From assembly GCF_035582795.1 (NCBI RefSeq), contig NC_134365.1, forward strand, positions 126,457,577 to 126,521,576: DNA of 64,000 nt, read 5' to 3'. Source of the stretch: Mycteria americana (lineage: Eukaryota; Chordata; Aves; Ciconiiformes; Ciconiidae). The notes below the pieces were generated by a model that saw nothing but the letters and a program-made list of their open reading frames with translations, did no database searches and was not told the DNA's origin. The position numbers and the translations under genes are program-made. Positions 50,245 through 63,900 of this stretch are shown here, piece after piece (within the stretch, counting starts at the first letter, position 1; every line of letters begins with the position of its first letter).

Positions 50245-50985
50245 TCATGTTGAACAGAAACTGATGGCCCTATCCTCTGCAAATTTGCCCCATCAGCTTT
50301 TGAACCCATTTATTATTTTGGTCTCCATAATACCCTGTGGCCGTGAGTTGCACAACTTCACCACATGCTGGGTGATGAAGTGCTCCCTTTTTAAACGCCC
50401 AGCTGATTATTTCATCAGCCCATATTCTTATATTGTCAGGAATGATAATTAATCTCTTTCCTCAACTACCCATTACCATTCATGATGTTATCAGGCTTCA
50501 TCTCTTCCCCAAGCTGAAAATACCCAGTATATTTCGCCTTTCCTCACACAAAAACCACTCCATTCACCGAGCCTGCTTCTTCCTTTTTCTGGGCCACTTT
50601 CAGCTCTCCATTCTGAGCTGTGGTGATGAGTTCACTGCATAATATCCAGGATGCAGATGCATCATGAATTTATGTGGTAGCATAACTATTTTTTTCTGTT
50701 TGCTCTCTATTCTTTTCCTAATAATTCCTAATAATCTTTTTGACCACTGCTGAGCAATGAACTGATTTTCACAGGGACTTATCAGTAATGACTCCCAAAT
50801 CTCTTTCCTGAACATTAGAAGCTAATTTAGAAACTGTCATTCTGTATGTAGCTAGGGTGCTTTTTTCACACATGCATCACTTTGCATCTATTGACATTGA
50901 ATTTCTTCTGTCATTCTATTGCCCAATCACTACGCATTGTGAGATCCTTCTCCAAAGGTGAAAATGAGAAAATTGATAGTGAAAT
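50245..50985 (-). mobile_element. Old, diverged CR1-like LINE fragment, minus orientation
   Basis: The plus strand follows, block for block, the reverse complement of ancient CR1/L3-type LINEs known from amniotes. The order is a 'ccactgctgagcaatgaac' block near 50742, 'atgactcccaaatctctttc' near 50788, 'agctaatttagaaactgtca' near 50820, 'cactttgcatctattgacat' near 50878, 'gaatttcttctgtcattcta' near 50900 and 'gcccaatcac' then 'gtgagatccttctcc' at 50921-50955. These correspond to the end of the reverse-transcriptase coding part. The left section 50270-50640 (calling up 'accctgtggccgtgagttgc') continues toward the 3' UTR with weaker similarity. Frames are fully decayed. Divergence is much higher than in the other two CR1 copies, so this insertion is far older. 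The limits are approximate. Confidence 0.75.
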
Positions 50986-53888
50986 CTGTCCAATTTCATG
51001 TTAAATGTATTTGTAATTTCATAGGAAGCATAGTCAATCTGTGAATAATACAACTCAGCGAAAAACATACCTCTCACTGCCAAAAAGTCATGGGAAGTTC
51101 ATCTCATAGAGGATCTGATTTCTAGAGAAAAGAAATTCTTTTCTTCATTTGTATGTGGCTGAGGGAGTTATAGCTTTCCAATCTAAACTTCAAGTCTGAA
51201 ATATCTACCATGCAAGAAAGGCTGGATTTGGCAATCAGGCGGTCAGCATCTCTTCATTGTCTCAGGGGGAACTAACTAAGCCTATAGGATTCAGAGAGTA
51301 TTGACATCCCAGTCAGGATAGCAATATCCTGACAAGGCTATGTCAGGTCTGATAAGACTGTGAATTGGCGTTCTTCAGTGTCCTGACACCCTGATGCAGC
51401 GTGCACCACACGCATTGCTGTTCGCATCCCTGCCCCCATACCACAGGTGGCTGCTGCTCACGTGCTGCATCCCCCCGGAAATACACTTTGGAAATTATTT
51501 TCATTAATAGCTTTCTGTAATGATTTTTGAGCCACCTGTATAGGCCATCCACACCTCCAAGCAGTTAGCTGTGTCACCAAAGTAATGGATGTCCCACTTG
51601 TAGAAGAAGAAAACTGTTCTCTCTGTGCAACAAGAGAGGTAAAGAGGACTTGTTACCACTGTAACGAGCGAGTTTAAGTGTGCATAAGGTAAACCAGACC
51701 TGACATTTGCACGTGGGTGCCTGCAGAAGCCAAGAGTTAACTGTCTGGCTATGGATTTGCAAGCATAGATCCTGCCCATTAAAACGGCGTGGCAGGACCT
51801 GGGAGAGAGTTGATGCCGCCTCCTGTCCTTCTCAGGCAAAATGTACCAAGCTGCCGCAGGTTTCCCTCCCTCCCTCCTCCCTCCCCGTTGCCTTGACTCT
51901 AGGAACTTTAATTAAGCAAATGCACAGGCTTGTGCTTTAGCACAGACAGTCTTTTACCCATGTTAAATGTGAGTTTGCTGCATCCAGTGTCATCACAATT
52001 CTGAAATTTCACGTGGAGCGCTTTTCACTGGACCGCATTCAATTATTTATTCGGGCTCTGGTTCTGTCCCCACCAAATGCAAGAGCGCTGACTTCAACAC
52101 AAGGAGTAACAGGCGTACAACTGGAAAGAGAAAAAATGTGAATTAAATGCCAGTTAATCTCATTTAATCACATTTCCTCTACTCCTTGCCCAAAAGAGTA
52201 AGATTTAGAAAACACATAAACTGTCTGAAACGGAAAACTATTAAGTAAGTTTCAAAGTCAAGATCATGCCAACTAATATTATCTATTTCAGGACTTCCTG
52301 CCTTGCTTATCTCCTTTCAATTAACCTATTTCTGACCTGGACTGTGTGTTTGCCTGGCAGACCCAGTCCCATTTTGCAATTGCTCTTGGTTAAATACAAG
52401 AGCCTGTAGTCGTGTTTGTGATCAACACTGCTGCTATGCATTTCCTGTAGCAAAGCTAAGAGCAGCATGCGAGTGAGGCCGGGAAGCAGACATGGAAGAG
52501 GAGTAACGCAGCAGGAAGCTAGGGTTTTACTTGAAATGCTGCACATTGAAGTGGTTGATAAAACAAAGTGGTCGATCTGCTTCTATCTCCCTGTTTCTAC
52601 AGCTCAGATGTCTGGACACAATCCTGGAGCCAAAGGGAGCACAATCAGCAGAATTTCTATTCATTCTTATCTTCTAAAGTGCAGATTTAAAATCCTCTTG
52701 TGCACAGTGACAAACAGGCCATTGCCGGGTGACAATAAACTTGCTTCTCAAACGGAGTCCATCCCTTTATTAAAAATCTGAAAATAAATCCGATAAAATT
52801 CTCAGACTCCAGATAACACCTAGAGGTCCCAAATGTGTGTTATGCAAAAGGCAGCAGCCCCAAAAATACGTAGTTTTAACTGCCAAAGATTTTATCTCTT
52901 ATGATTTTAGTAGCAATTTGATGCAGCCCTGGACAGCAAAAAGAGAGACGCTAATCCACTTACCCAACAAATCCTGTCCTCCAAAAAGTACAGAGGCTTG
53001 GGCTAGGGCAAAACTGAGCTTGAACAGTTCCTCTTCCAATGCAGTAAATTACAATAGGAACGTTACATAAATAGAAGAGTTGAAGGAAGGAAGGAAAACA
53101 GGATTCCGATGCAAGAAAACAAACAAGAATGAGTGGGATATAATACCTTTATCTAGGCAAGTGAAAAACTTGTTGGTAAATACAGGAAACTGATGCTATG
53201 AATAGATAATTTCACAGCTGATTCCTTTTCTCCCCAATTCTTTTCCTTATTGTGTTCCAATAATTAATATAAAATGGTGGTTATTCAGTGCCGGAAAGCT
53301 GTACAAATACGAACTAAACACAGCCAACTATGAACAATTGCAACAGTGATTTAAGAAGAGAAAAGCAGATAAAAGGCAGTTTAGAAGAAATTCCTCCAAG
53401 GAAGGCAATCGACGGCAGGGTCAAACCCTGCGCTCTGGAAAAGAGCGCATCTGAGCTGCCTTGGAGGTGATGCTCTTACGCTGTGGCACGGTCTGCGTGT
53501 GGCCTCACAGTGATGTGGCTCCCCAGAAGTCCTTTGTTGGACCCCAACTCCTTCCAGCCTGGTCCTGCTACAAGCACCGCAGTGTCTCGGATCACAGACA
53601 ACCAGCAATGTGAAAGCTGAAGATAAAAGATAAATGCAAGCTTTTCTCTTCTGTCATAAGCTCAACTGAAATATAACACAGTCCCAAGCAGAGAGGAGAT
53701 AATCTTAGATGTTGTTGCCAACCTGTTTACTTACTTACTGTCAGATGACAAATGCTGGCAAGTCTTCATCTCCTCCTGTTTGACTGCTGAAAATGTTGTT
53801 TTCCGGAGTTTCTCCTGTCAAAGACACGCTGAAGTGGACATAAACTAAGGTGGATTGCACAAAGCCAAGCTATACACTGCTAGGGGGG
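50986..53888. other. No gene recognised; pyrimidine tract and small hairpin
   Basis: I recognise no gene. The frame 51504-51839 (minus, 111 codons) is unrecognised. A pyrimidine tract (tttccctccctccctcctcc and onward) lies at 51861-51886. A perfect 7-bp hairpin, gcagggt-caa-accctgc, lies at 53415-53431. Confidence 0.55.
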
Positions 53889-53946
53889 TGAGGCTGCTGC
53901 AGTGCCATGCCCCCAAGCCGCAGTGAGGCTGAGCATGATTTCCTCA
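53889..53946 (-). repeat. Family B repeat fragment, copy 2
   Basis: From a TG edge at 53889 the text tgaggctgctgcagtgccat, then gcccccaag, then 'gctgagcatgatttcctcac' parallels 7960-8020, with a short gap between the blocks. The run of G just before it (53883-53888) marks the edge. About 60 bp are similar; beyond that I cannot follow the match. This is consistent with the terminus of a dispersed LTR-like repeat. No target-site duplication was found. Confidence 0.4.
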
Positions 53947-54776
53947 CTTTCTTTCTTTTCTTGTTCAGGGTAATTATATTTCCCAAGGATGGTTATACTC
54001 TGGCAGGCAAGGTGCATCTTCAGTGTTGTGGACAGGCTAGGCTTGAATACAGACATCATGGCTTTCGCCTCTAAACGAGGCAGTCACAAATTAAATTGAA
54101 ATGTTAGAACCCTTAAACGAAAAGCGTATATCTCTGGCAACAAATAACTATATGCCAGCTTGCTATACCGATTAGCAACATGGGTTTTTTGTACCTCTCC
54201 TCAGATCTGAAAGATAAGAAATACAAGTTCCTGAGAGTAGAACATAGAAGAACATCATCCAGCATCACTAAAGACCATTTAATCAACTGCTTCCCTCCAG
54301 CACTGGTCAAGGAAGAAGGATTTGCTTCTCAAAACACTCTTTCGTCTCTAACTCTTTTAGGAAGGATTTTCTGCTTATTGTCTTTGTCTGACCCAGACCA
54401 GCCCCTGCCTCAACTGGGCAAAACATCCCTGAGAACTAAAAAATTTGTTGTGAAATAGAGCTTGAAAAGTACTGGGAACATTACATCAAAACACTGTGTT
54501 TGGATGTTGCTTAATAAATGTTTCATTTCAGAAATACCTACATGTTCTGTCTGACATCAAAACAATTCCTCTGAAATGACGCTATTTACCTAAACAAAAT
54601 CTAAAGCTGAAAAAGGTTAAAAGGATTAAATGGTCCCAAAACAAAGTTGAAAAATCTCCTTTTAGTTTAAATAAAGCATTTGAGCTTCACAAAAGAATCC
54701 TTAAAAATAGCCTTTTTGGCTCAGCATCAGGCGAACATTTTTCCATTCTTCTGGTTCAATTGCCATTCTGACAAAA

Positions 54777-55529
54777 CTAATATTCACCTCTCTCTCTTCC
54801 ACAGCACAAATTCAAAGCAGGAGTACCCCTATCTTCCCAGACAATGCTGCGTTCTTTCCTGAGAAGACTTTCTCTTGAAGCGGAGATGTCTTGAGCATAA
54901 AATCTATAAATAGATACTGAGGAAGGTGACTTGGGACAGCTGTGAGCTGTATAAAGGGCGATTGCCCTACTCAATGAGAGCAGCAAAATTGGATTCAATT
55001 TATTTCTATGCCAAAGACTCATAGCCATGTATCCAGACGTCTCTAATTTTCCAGAAGAGGAACTAGCAAACCTCCCCCAGCAGGGAAGCAGGACTTTTTC
55101 TTGGGGAACTCTTGTGCAGCCCAGTCTGGGGTGTTGGTTTGCAGATCGGGCTTGCAAAGGTGATGGAGAAGGGCAAAGCCAGAACGTAGCTCTGCTCTCC
55201 CAACCCAAAGGTGCAGTTTCATGTGTCAAATATCTGAATGTCAAGTGGGCTGGAAGGCTCAAGAAAATGGCAAGAGGGTGATAGGAGCTTCGCCCGAGCT
55301 CATCCAGGGGCTGACAGTGGCCAGGCATTGCTTCTGCCCGGCTGCCTTTGGGATGACGGGGCCCTTGCTCGAACTCGTGGCTGACAGAAAGCCGCGGCAC
55401 AAATCCACTATCACAAACACTGCCAGAGTTAGACATTTTAACGGATGCCGAAGGTGAGATGTGCATCCAGCTGTAATTACCTTCCCAAAACAAGTCGGAG
55501 AGGTACTGTAAGTCAAGGCTTAGAGACAT
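54777..55529 (-). other. Longest open frame in the window, 250 codons, probably not a gene
   Basis: A minus-strand ATG frame of 250 codons. The product is rich in Ser, Leu, Pro and Arg, has no signal peptide, convincing membrane span, repeated motif or known domain. Its middle follows the GC-richer stretch 55030-55440, and plus-strand frames cover the same DNA (55027-55281, 55221-55457). No TATA box or polyadenylation signal at suitable distance was noted. In 64 kb of vertebrate DNA a single frame of this length can arise by chance, so I do not call it coding. It could in principle be a lineage-specific or retrotransposed gene; no evidence supports that. Confidence 0.15.
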
Positions 55530-58490
55530 TCATAGAAAGCAGAAGGACAATGTTATTGCCGGTGTGGTAGCTGTACCTTTACCACTGGGTTATTTGTGAT
55601 AAGTCTACCTGAACACCTAGGTATGAGAGAAAATGACAGATTTTTAAATCAAACTTCTAGCTTATTACCAACAGCAAAAGCAGCTTTAATTTATATATGT
55701 AAAGAGCTTCCACTTAGACATTATATCCACACTGTAATTTCAAATAAACAACATTTAAAACCACAGCTAACAAAACTTCAAGTTAAAAGCCTGATGATTA
55801 ATCCATCACTTCACCTGTCTTCCCAAATTATGCATGTTTAGCCAAATAAAGTAGTAACATTCTACATTTTACATACAGCAGCACTGAATAAAGTAATCCA
55901 CCGTGACAAATGTTTCCAGAGGGGGGAAAAAAAAAGAACTAGTAAACTGTTGAGAAATCTCATGTAATGCATAAAAAGCTCTTGGCGGTTTCATAAGCAG
56001 AAGGCTGAGCTTTCTGAACAACACCTTGCACATCTTTTCTGAATGCTTTCATACTCGTACTGAATTACACCGTTGTGCATTTGTGGCCATTGTCACTGGC
56101 AAGGAATTGCAGTGAGTGCCACTGCGATGGCTTCTGCGCCTTTTCCCATTACAAAGGGTTTCACACTGCACTGCAAAGACATAGCTAGAGATAGGAAAGG
56201 TGAAAATGAAAAACTAGAGAGAGATGAAAATCATGCTCCATCAAGAAGCATGACATGGGGCGGACAGAAACTGGCCAGCATAACTGTGTTTTCTCACAAA
56301 AGCAGCCTGAGAATATACAGAACAACTGATTCCAAGCAGACCAGGAGCGAGCATATTAAAAAGCAATGCCAGCTTGCAAAATACGACCAGAATAGCACTG
56401 AGTGCTGTGACACATAGTCAGGGAACCAGACTCATTACCTAATGCATACGTTTGGAAACTGTTTCCGAGGGAGATTTCCTGGTGATAGGTACAGTTTGTT
56501 CCTCTTTCTCATTTAGCTAGGTAACATTTTCACTGATTAAGGAGAAACATAAACCAGTTAGAGCAAGACTGTGACACATCCTGGCTCATGTCTAGGCTTG
56601 AGCTGGGAGGCTGAAACTAGGTCACCAGACCTGTGAGCTCTTTCTGGGGTGTTGTATGCAACAGAGTCAGGTTGCCCACTGAGGACCTGAAACTACAGGC
56701 AATTCAAGAAGTATTTTTCACATGTTTATACAGCATGTCTTGCACTTCTCTCACAATATACTTGTATATAAAATCTTAAAACCTGGGAGGAATGATTTAC
56801 AAGCGCATAACAGCAAGGCATCAAGGGAAAGATGGAGTTTGTTGAAGGAAGGTTGCTCCTTGGGCAGGCTGTGCTCTCCTAAGTCATTCACTGGCCCTGC
56901 TATGCTTTTAGCCTACGGTCATGATGTAATGCTTAACAAGAGCCCAAGTTGTTACTGATTTTCCTCCAATGATAGCGTTAACGCCTGTTAGCTCTGTCAC
57001 CATCATATTAAGGTGGTTTTAGGCAATGTCTTAGGAAATGGGTGGAGTATGCCATGCTCTGGCTAATCCCCAGCCCTTCTCCTCAGATGGGGTTATTACT
57101 GTCTTGTTGGTGGACTCTTTAATTGACCACTAAGACCTCAGAGGCAAAAAGTCTGGTAAAATGACAGCCTACGAATGGCGGAGGCACCAGTAATCCAGTT
57201 TTCCAGTTTATTCTGGCATTGGTCTTCTGAGTCTGTTATAAGGCTTAGTGACTTCAGAGTCCAAGTTTTAGTGCCAACATCATGTAGAGTTTACGCTGCA
57301 GAATGAGCCAGAGGTGCTGTCATTGTATTTCAGTGCTCTTGACAGCATTTTTTTTCCATTCATTTATTCAAGCACCTTTTAAGCCCCAGGTAAGATTTCA
57401 GCGTCCTGCAGCAAGTTCCACCATTCAGCTAGGTGTTGGGTAGAGGATAGCTCCTGGGCTGTTCTGAACCTGCCGAGCGCCGCTTTTCGTTTGCTGCCCC
57501 CCGTTTTTGCACTGGACGAAGGCTCTCTTCTGGGCAGCTCTGAGCAGTCCCCACTCACCTTTTCCATACCACTCACAAATCCACACTGTATCATAACTCC
57601 TGCTCGGTCCTCTCCCTTCCAGGCTGAAGAGTCCCCCTGAGGCTCCAAAGCAGGACAGCCACCTCTGCACACCACTGAGCTGTGACAACGGGCACGGAGG
57701 AGCAGGGTTTGCCAGCCCGGGCACGATGTGGTGCATTTAGTATGCTCTGGAGCTAATGCAGTCGCTGTTTTACATAATACAGACATGTCGCAGAACATGC
57801 AGAAATCCCTGACCCATTCTCAGAGGATTTCAGCAGGTTGTCACCCGGCACGTCCTTGCCCCAGAACCGCATGTTTCAAAGGAAAGTGATAGTGGCAGCA
57901 GCTTTCCAACCAGCCCCTTCCAAAACTTCAGCCTTTCTCAGGCATGTTTGTTTTGACTGCTCCAAAGTTTCCTCTCCCTTTAATAGATGGCAAATACATT
58001 AACCAGCACAAACAGGGAGCGCATATGATCGAGTGGAGGGACAAAACAGATGGCACATGAGTCACTCCTGTTTGCGAAGTCGGTGATGAAAACACGCTTT
58101 TGCTTTAGCATCCTGCTGGAGTCTTTTTTCAAAAGACAATTGAAGAGCTGCGCTTGGCACTGAGTCCCTACAGCCTTCCAGGTGAGAAAGGGATTGCTGC
58201 TCAAGTCTTTTCTTCATACATCAAAAGTGATCCGGGAAAGAGCTTGGGGACTGTGGCAAGCCCTTCATAAAAGTGCTGTTTAACAATAGTTAATTCCCCA
58301 GCAATGACGTGCGAGGATGGAACGATGTCACCCAAACACCGATCGCAGTGCTCTTCCCCAGGGCCACAAGCTCTCAGTACTTCTTCAGCGTATTAAGCTT
58401 CCTTGTTGGACTTTTCCACCTGCTTTGCTATTTGCTTTTAATTCCCTGTGCCTCGCAGCACTAGGAATGTTCCCTGTTTCCTTTTCTCTT

Positions 58491-58502
58491 CCCCCCCCCC
58501 CC
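58491..58502. repeat. Poly-C run of 12
   Basis: Twelve C after a pyrimidine-rich lead (cttttctctt). Confidence 0.95.
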
Positions 58503-60844
58503 AATCCTTCTATGGGTAATGGATTTTGTATGCTAACTCACATCACTGAAATATCATGAATGACACAAGTAGGAGTAGAAGACATGGGTTATGCTCTTGC
58601 CAGGAAAGATCCTTGGCCTATTGGAAATAATGATTATTTGCACTGTATAAATTGGATTTCTGCCATGAACAATATTAGAAGGAAAAGGCAGTGAGCAGTA
58701 TTACTCTGCTGCTGAGTATTCATTGTGTTAAAACAAAAATAGACATAATATCAGATAGCTACCACCTGGAAACCTTATTATATATTTGGGTGAGAATACA
58801 GTCCCAATCTGCAAACACATTTGCACATGATTACTTTTACACATTGCAAGAAATTTCCTTGAAATTCAGTGAGTATAATGTTAGTAGTCTTTATTCATGT
58901 CTGCAGATGACAGTCTTGGCTTACGGGAATAGGCACAAGGTAGTTATTACTAACAAGCAAGTTTAGTTAATTTTCTCTCATAATTCAGGGAGGAGTGATT
59001 GTTGGAATCAAAGACATATGATCAATTGTCATATTATTAGTTATTTCTAATTTAACTGTCCAAATTTAGAACTCTTTAGGTAGCAAAAGACATTTCATTT
59101 CATATCTAGAAGGGATTCTTTCTTCCAAAAAACAAGCCAGATTTATTCCCAGAACTATCTGAAGATTAAGATTTGAATTTCAAAGAAAAATTGCTATTAT
59201 TGCAAATCAGAATCTTTCACAAAAAAAAAATCCAAATGTGAAACCTGCCAAAATCAAGATACATACACAGAGAGAGACTTTCTCCTTTTTTTCCTCTTTC
59301 CTTTTCACAGTAAAATTGATAATATCAAAATTGTTCTGGTTTTGCTTTTCATTTTCCTTTTTATCGCCTTCAATAATTTTGAAATTTCCTCACCTTTGAA
59401 ACAGAAAAATGAAACAGTCCCTCCTTTGTGTCACACTTCAAGCACTATAAAGGTTTTTCAAAGTTTCAATAGCAACCAGCAGCAGAAACATTTGAAAAAT
59501 GCAAAAAAATTTGCTTGTGTGGGCAGAGGTGCCTGTTCAGCTTTCATTTTACTGTCCCCAGTTGCAAAGAAATATTTGACACTGTTAAAATTTCAAAGAA
59601 ACCAGACTTTGGTGTTTTAAAGGTTTACAAAAATTCCTTTGGAAAAACTATGTAGTGTCAGACAGAACAACATTCAGAAAAAATCCTGACTGTGGCAGAC
59701 ACTGGTTATTTGCATTGGAGTGCCAATAGTAATGAGCATCAGTAGAAACAATGCTTCCCAAATACTCAAAGCAGCATGCTCTAATAAAGAAAAATAACTT
59801 ACACAAACCCCATAATTTGTCTCCTAGAGTGTCTCGTCTTAATGGAGGAGACCGGGTAAGGAGAAATACATTTTTTAAAGTGGTCACTGATTTTGTATGC
59901 CCTCATCTTTAGACATCTAACATGTGGGACTTTACAGGGATCTGATTTTCACACATGTGCAAGCTCAGGCCCTTCAAATGTGTTTCATGTCCAAAGTCTT
60001 CCACCAGCATATTTCTTGTCACATGCAACATAGTATATGCAAACTACACCATGAGATAGTCACACATGCACAGATTTCACAGACCAATAAACAGAATGAC
60101 AAATACAAGAATTCACAAAGCTGAGAGAAGAAATAGTATAAATGAAAAGTCATAGATACAAAAAAATGGCCTATAACAAAAGCAAACACCCTTTTTTTTA
60201 TTGCTAATGATGCAATCCGACTTTGCACCAGTAAATTGGCTTTGATCTTTGTCTGTGTTACCCTCCTGTGCACACAAATATAATAGCTGATTTCTGCTGC
60301 GGTAGCAGTGTTTTCCATTGCGAGCGGAAGGGATTCACAGCCTCTCAGGCTTGGGCTGGTGCCAGGTCACGGATCTGTTGCCAGACTCTTTGTAAGCGCT
60401 GTGCGGCCACCTCGCTCTCCTGCATTGATGCAGTCCATCAATTCTCTGCTCCCTTCTGCCTCTGGTCAACCTGGCAGAGGGGGCTGCAGGAGGTCACATA
60501 CAGCCCCTGCCCAAGAAGGACTTTACTTACTTACACAATTCAGGTAACTCAAGTGAATGCACTTTCTCACCTTCCACATACAGATAGCTTGGATAAGCAA
60601 AATAGTGGCATTTTCAAGTGGAAAATATAAAAGAAAATCCTCCTTCAGGTCATATGTAAATGCTTAAGATCAGGTGAAGGTGCATCACTTCAGTTAGCCT
60701 GTCACCCAAAACCTGTAGGATAGAAAAGGTACCAAGAGAAATCAGAAAATATCCCAGACTTAAGCAGACCTGGCCAGGCTCATCTGCGAAAAGCAATATA
60801 ATTGCTGAATCTGAGCAAAGCTTTCCCAAAAAAATGGAAATGGG

Positions 60845-60873
60845 ACAAAAATGTAACTTTTTTACATTTTTGT
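60845..60873. other. Perfect 12-bp hairpin
   Basis: acaaaaatgtaa (60845-60856) and ttacatttttgt (60862-60873) are exact inverted repeats around the 5-base loop ctttt. Being AT-rich it could extrude as a small cruciform. Confidence 0.85.
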
Positions 60874-60879
60874 AAAATG

Positions 60880-60909
60880 TAAGGGTGGCTTACATAAGGG
60901 TGGCTTACA
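60880..60909. repeat. 15-bp perfect tandem duplication
   Basis: taagggtggcttaca occurs twice back to back, 6 bp after the hairpin. The two structures together suggest a slippage or template-switch event. Confidence 0.9.
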
Positions 60910-63900
60910 CATAAGTAACTACCAGCATAGATGTACCCTAAACCCACCATGCCTTTCTGCAGGTAGCATGAAATAACATCTCTAAGAGACGCAAATAACT
61001 TCAATATATCCACTTTGATATATGCAACTAAGGCACTGACATCTGATTAAGTCTTAAAGTATTGATACTAGCTATATGATCTGTTCGCCAGACCACAAAA
61101 AAAGACATGTGACCACATGGTGAACATCTGCACTGGCTCTTTGGATGACTTTTCCTTCTTGACTCTGAATGGGAAAAACTTGGTATTCATACCATCACTT
61201 ACATTTCCTCCATCTGACCTACATATTAAGGAATCACACGTTGCCACGTTACTCATTTTTTTTCCTTGGGAATGTTTTTTGGACAACAAATCTTACTTTC
61301 CTTTTCATGTTATTCCATATGAAGAACACTTTTTAAACAAAAACAGTGTGGTTTTGTTAATGAATTTGAAGCAATGAGGTGTCCACACATGTAATCCCTG
61401 GGTCTTGAAACCTTAGCACCTCAATTTGAACATGGAGAAATGCAGCCCCAAGCTGCATGTCCAGGAGAGTGGAGACCCCCTGTTAAAGGGAAGCTCCCAG
61501 CTTGAGCCTGCAATGGAAGGAAAAGACAGATTGGGTCAGGGCCCATTTTGCATCTCTATTATAGGAGGTTTTGAGTGGGGGACGTCAATTTGTTAACTTA
61601 ATTGATTAAGTTTTTAAGGGGGAACATTAAAATAAAATGAAAAGGCTTTTCTACACAAAAGATGGGTGTAGGTCCCTCAAGCAGGAGAGCTGGTTGTGCT
61701 GACCACAGCCGGTAGAGAGGGGCTCGGGGCAGACCACAGGGTAAGCACTGCACAGCAGGGCACTCTTCAGGATCCTTCACATCCTCGAGTCTCCTTGGGA
61801 AGGCTGCAGAGGTGCCGGCCCACCTAACACGGCGATGGACCAGCCCTGGCCCTCTCTTTTCCCCATCCTAATTTCCAACTGGCCGCTTCTCACAGGGGTG
61901 CGTGAGGAGATGAGGCCAACTGGGGAAAGGGCCCACAGGTCCCAGGAAGGAGGTGGTGTTGGGTGGGTGTCCCATATTGCACGGGGTGAGGGAAGGGACC
62001 TGGTCCACAGGAAAGCAGCTGCAGGAAAGCAAAGTGGCTTGCACACCTCACACACACCCCCCATGTGGCCCCATGTGGCCAAGGACCTGTGTCCTCTACA
62101 GAGCTCCTGGTGCAGCCCATGCCTTTGTTTTGGTTCCAATGCTGTTTTAGGTTTCTTGGAAAGAAGCTGAAGGTCACGGACACCACTCTGCTTTCCTGCT
62201 GACGTCCCCTCTTGGAAGTGTTTCATGTGTACCCATGGTAACAGCAAATTCACTGGGCTTGTCCATACACAAATCCCCTGGTCACCCACAAAAGTGATGT
62301 CAGAGAGGGATGAAGTCCAAATAAATTTCAGATGCAAAAAATTACATTTGTTGTTCCAAAAACACGTCTCACTGATAGGTTAATGCAGCATTCAACTTGC
62401 ATATCCAATGCTTGTTTTAGCTTTACAATTCACTTTCAGTATATGGTCAGGATCCACATAAAAGAGTTTAACTTTGTAAAACATCTGTTATTATCAGGAT
62501 TTACTTAGCTCTCTTCAGCTATACAACACGGTGCAATAGGGAACAGATCGAAGGATCACTGAACTCAGGACAAGACTCTTACTGATTCAAACCATCTGGT
62601 AAAAGTGATTTCCCTGAGTCCAGGGCATGCATCCCACAAATCGCTATGAACTAATAAAAATGTACAGCCTACAGGAATACAATGAAATATGATAACAAAC
62701 TCAAGCTGTTGAATGAACAGTATAGCCAACAGCTCCCCAGAATGGTTCGCTGATTAGTCAACACCAATGCAGAAAAGCTACACGTGGATAATTTATGGTT
62801 CACATAAAGATCACATTATTATAACATTTTCCTGTTCACTCAGAGATAATAAAAGACATACTCCAAATCAATATTTATTATTTTAGTTTTCCTTCCTCCC
62901 TACTGTTAAGCTTGACATCCTTCTCCTCCCCATTTATAGCCTGCCATTGCTAACTGAACCCCTTCACAACCTCCGAGATAAGTATCTGTAAGAGATCCAT
63001 ATATCATGATAGCAATAAACCAATCCCTCCAGACACATTTAACCACAATGGAATATTGTCAAGCTCTGAAGACAAGTTGCTCCCTGAGGAGCAGAACTAC
63101 TGAACCTTGATTTCCTGCAGTTCAATGTCCCACAGTTTTCCTCTTCCACCCCAAATAACCCCTCTCTGCTTCCAGTATCATAAGTTTACCACACGTCCCC
63201 CAAGTCCTTTCATAGTATCCTCCATGTCCCTGTAACATTTTGCCTTGCAGTATCTCCAGTCGCCTTCACATCTCCCAGGCTTTCTGGTGACTCCACTCAT
63301 TTCTCTTTCATGCCCTTGCTGCTCTTTTCTGTCTTGCCACTGGGGCAGGAGACAACAGGTACTGGGACTAGGCTGGAAATGCACATTGGAGAGCTGGTCT
63401 GCCAGAAGGTGCCTGCCACCTGGCCAGCTGGGGGGCTGCCAAAACCAACACAGAGCACTAAGTTGTCCAGACAAGTCATGAAGAAAACCTCTGTCCTTTT
63501 CCCACCTGCCAGCATTTTTTCAAAACTTGATTGATAAATTAGGATTGCTGGAAACACTGGCCCTTCTCAGATTTGATTTGAAATGTCCAAGAGTGTCACA
63601 AGTTACCAGAGGGCCATCAGACAGACAACATAAACCCTTCACCTTCTTCTCCCAACACCACAAGGCCAACCACTTGCTGACCCACCGCATACTCCACTTT
63701 TCAGAGTCAGTTGACTGATTCACATGACTCGACGTGATCTTCACTAGACTGACCAAACTCTTCTTAAGGCAGCTTTACCAGACACCGATCATCACTTTTT
63801 TGATGTCTACTGCTAAATTTACATTAAAAAGATCAGTTGCTTATTATTGTCAATGTTGCCAACAAATCTATGACAATATCAAATTTGGTTATGCTGCCCA

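Larger units (their letters stand above)
53947..60844. other. No gene recognised; includes the longest open frame
   Basis: I recognise no gene. The minus frame 54777-55529 is listed separately. The frame 57379-57798 (minus, 139 codons) is unrecognised. A C12 run lies at 58491-58502. 58560-60300 is strongly AT-rich and without visible repeats. Confidence 0.55.

Noticed and set aside
53415..53431. ggcagggtcaaaccctgc, considered as a tRNA B box or small RNA
   Set aside because: It is a plain 7-bp inverted repeat. It lacks a proper B-box consensus, an A box and a cloverleaf.
61777..62337. 186-codon minus-strand frame
   Set aside because: It lies in a GC-rich patch with overlapping frames on both strands and no recognisable domain or gene signals.
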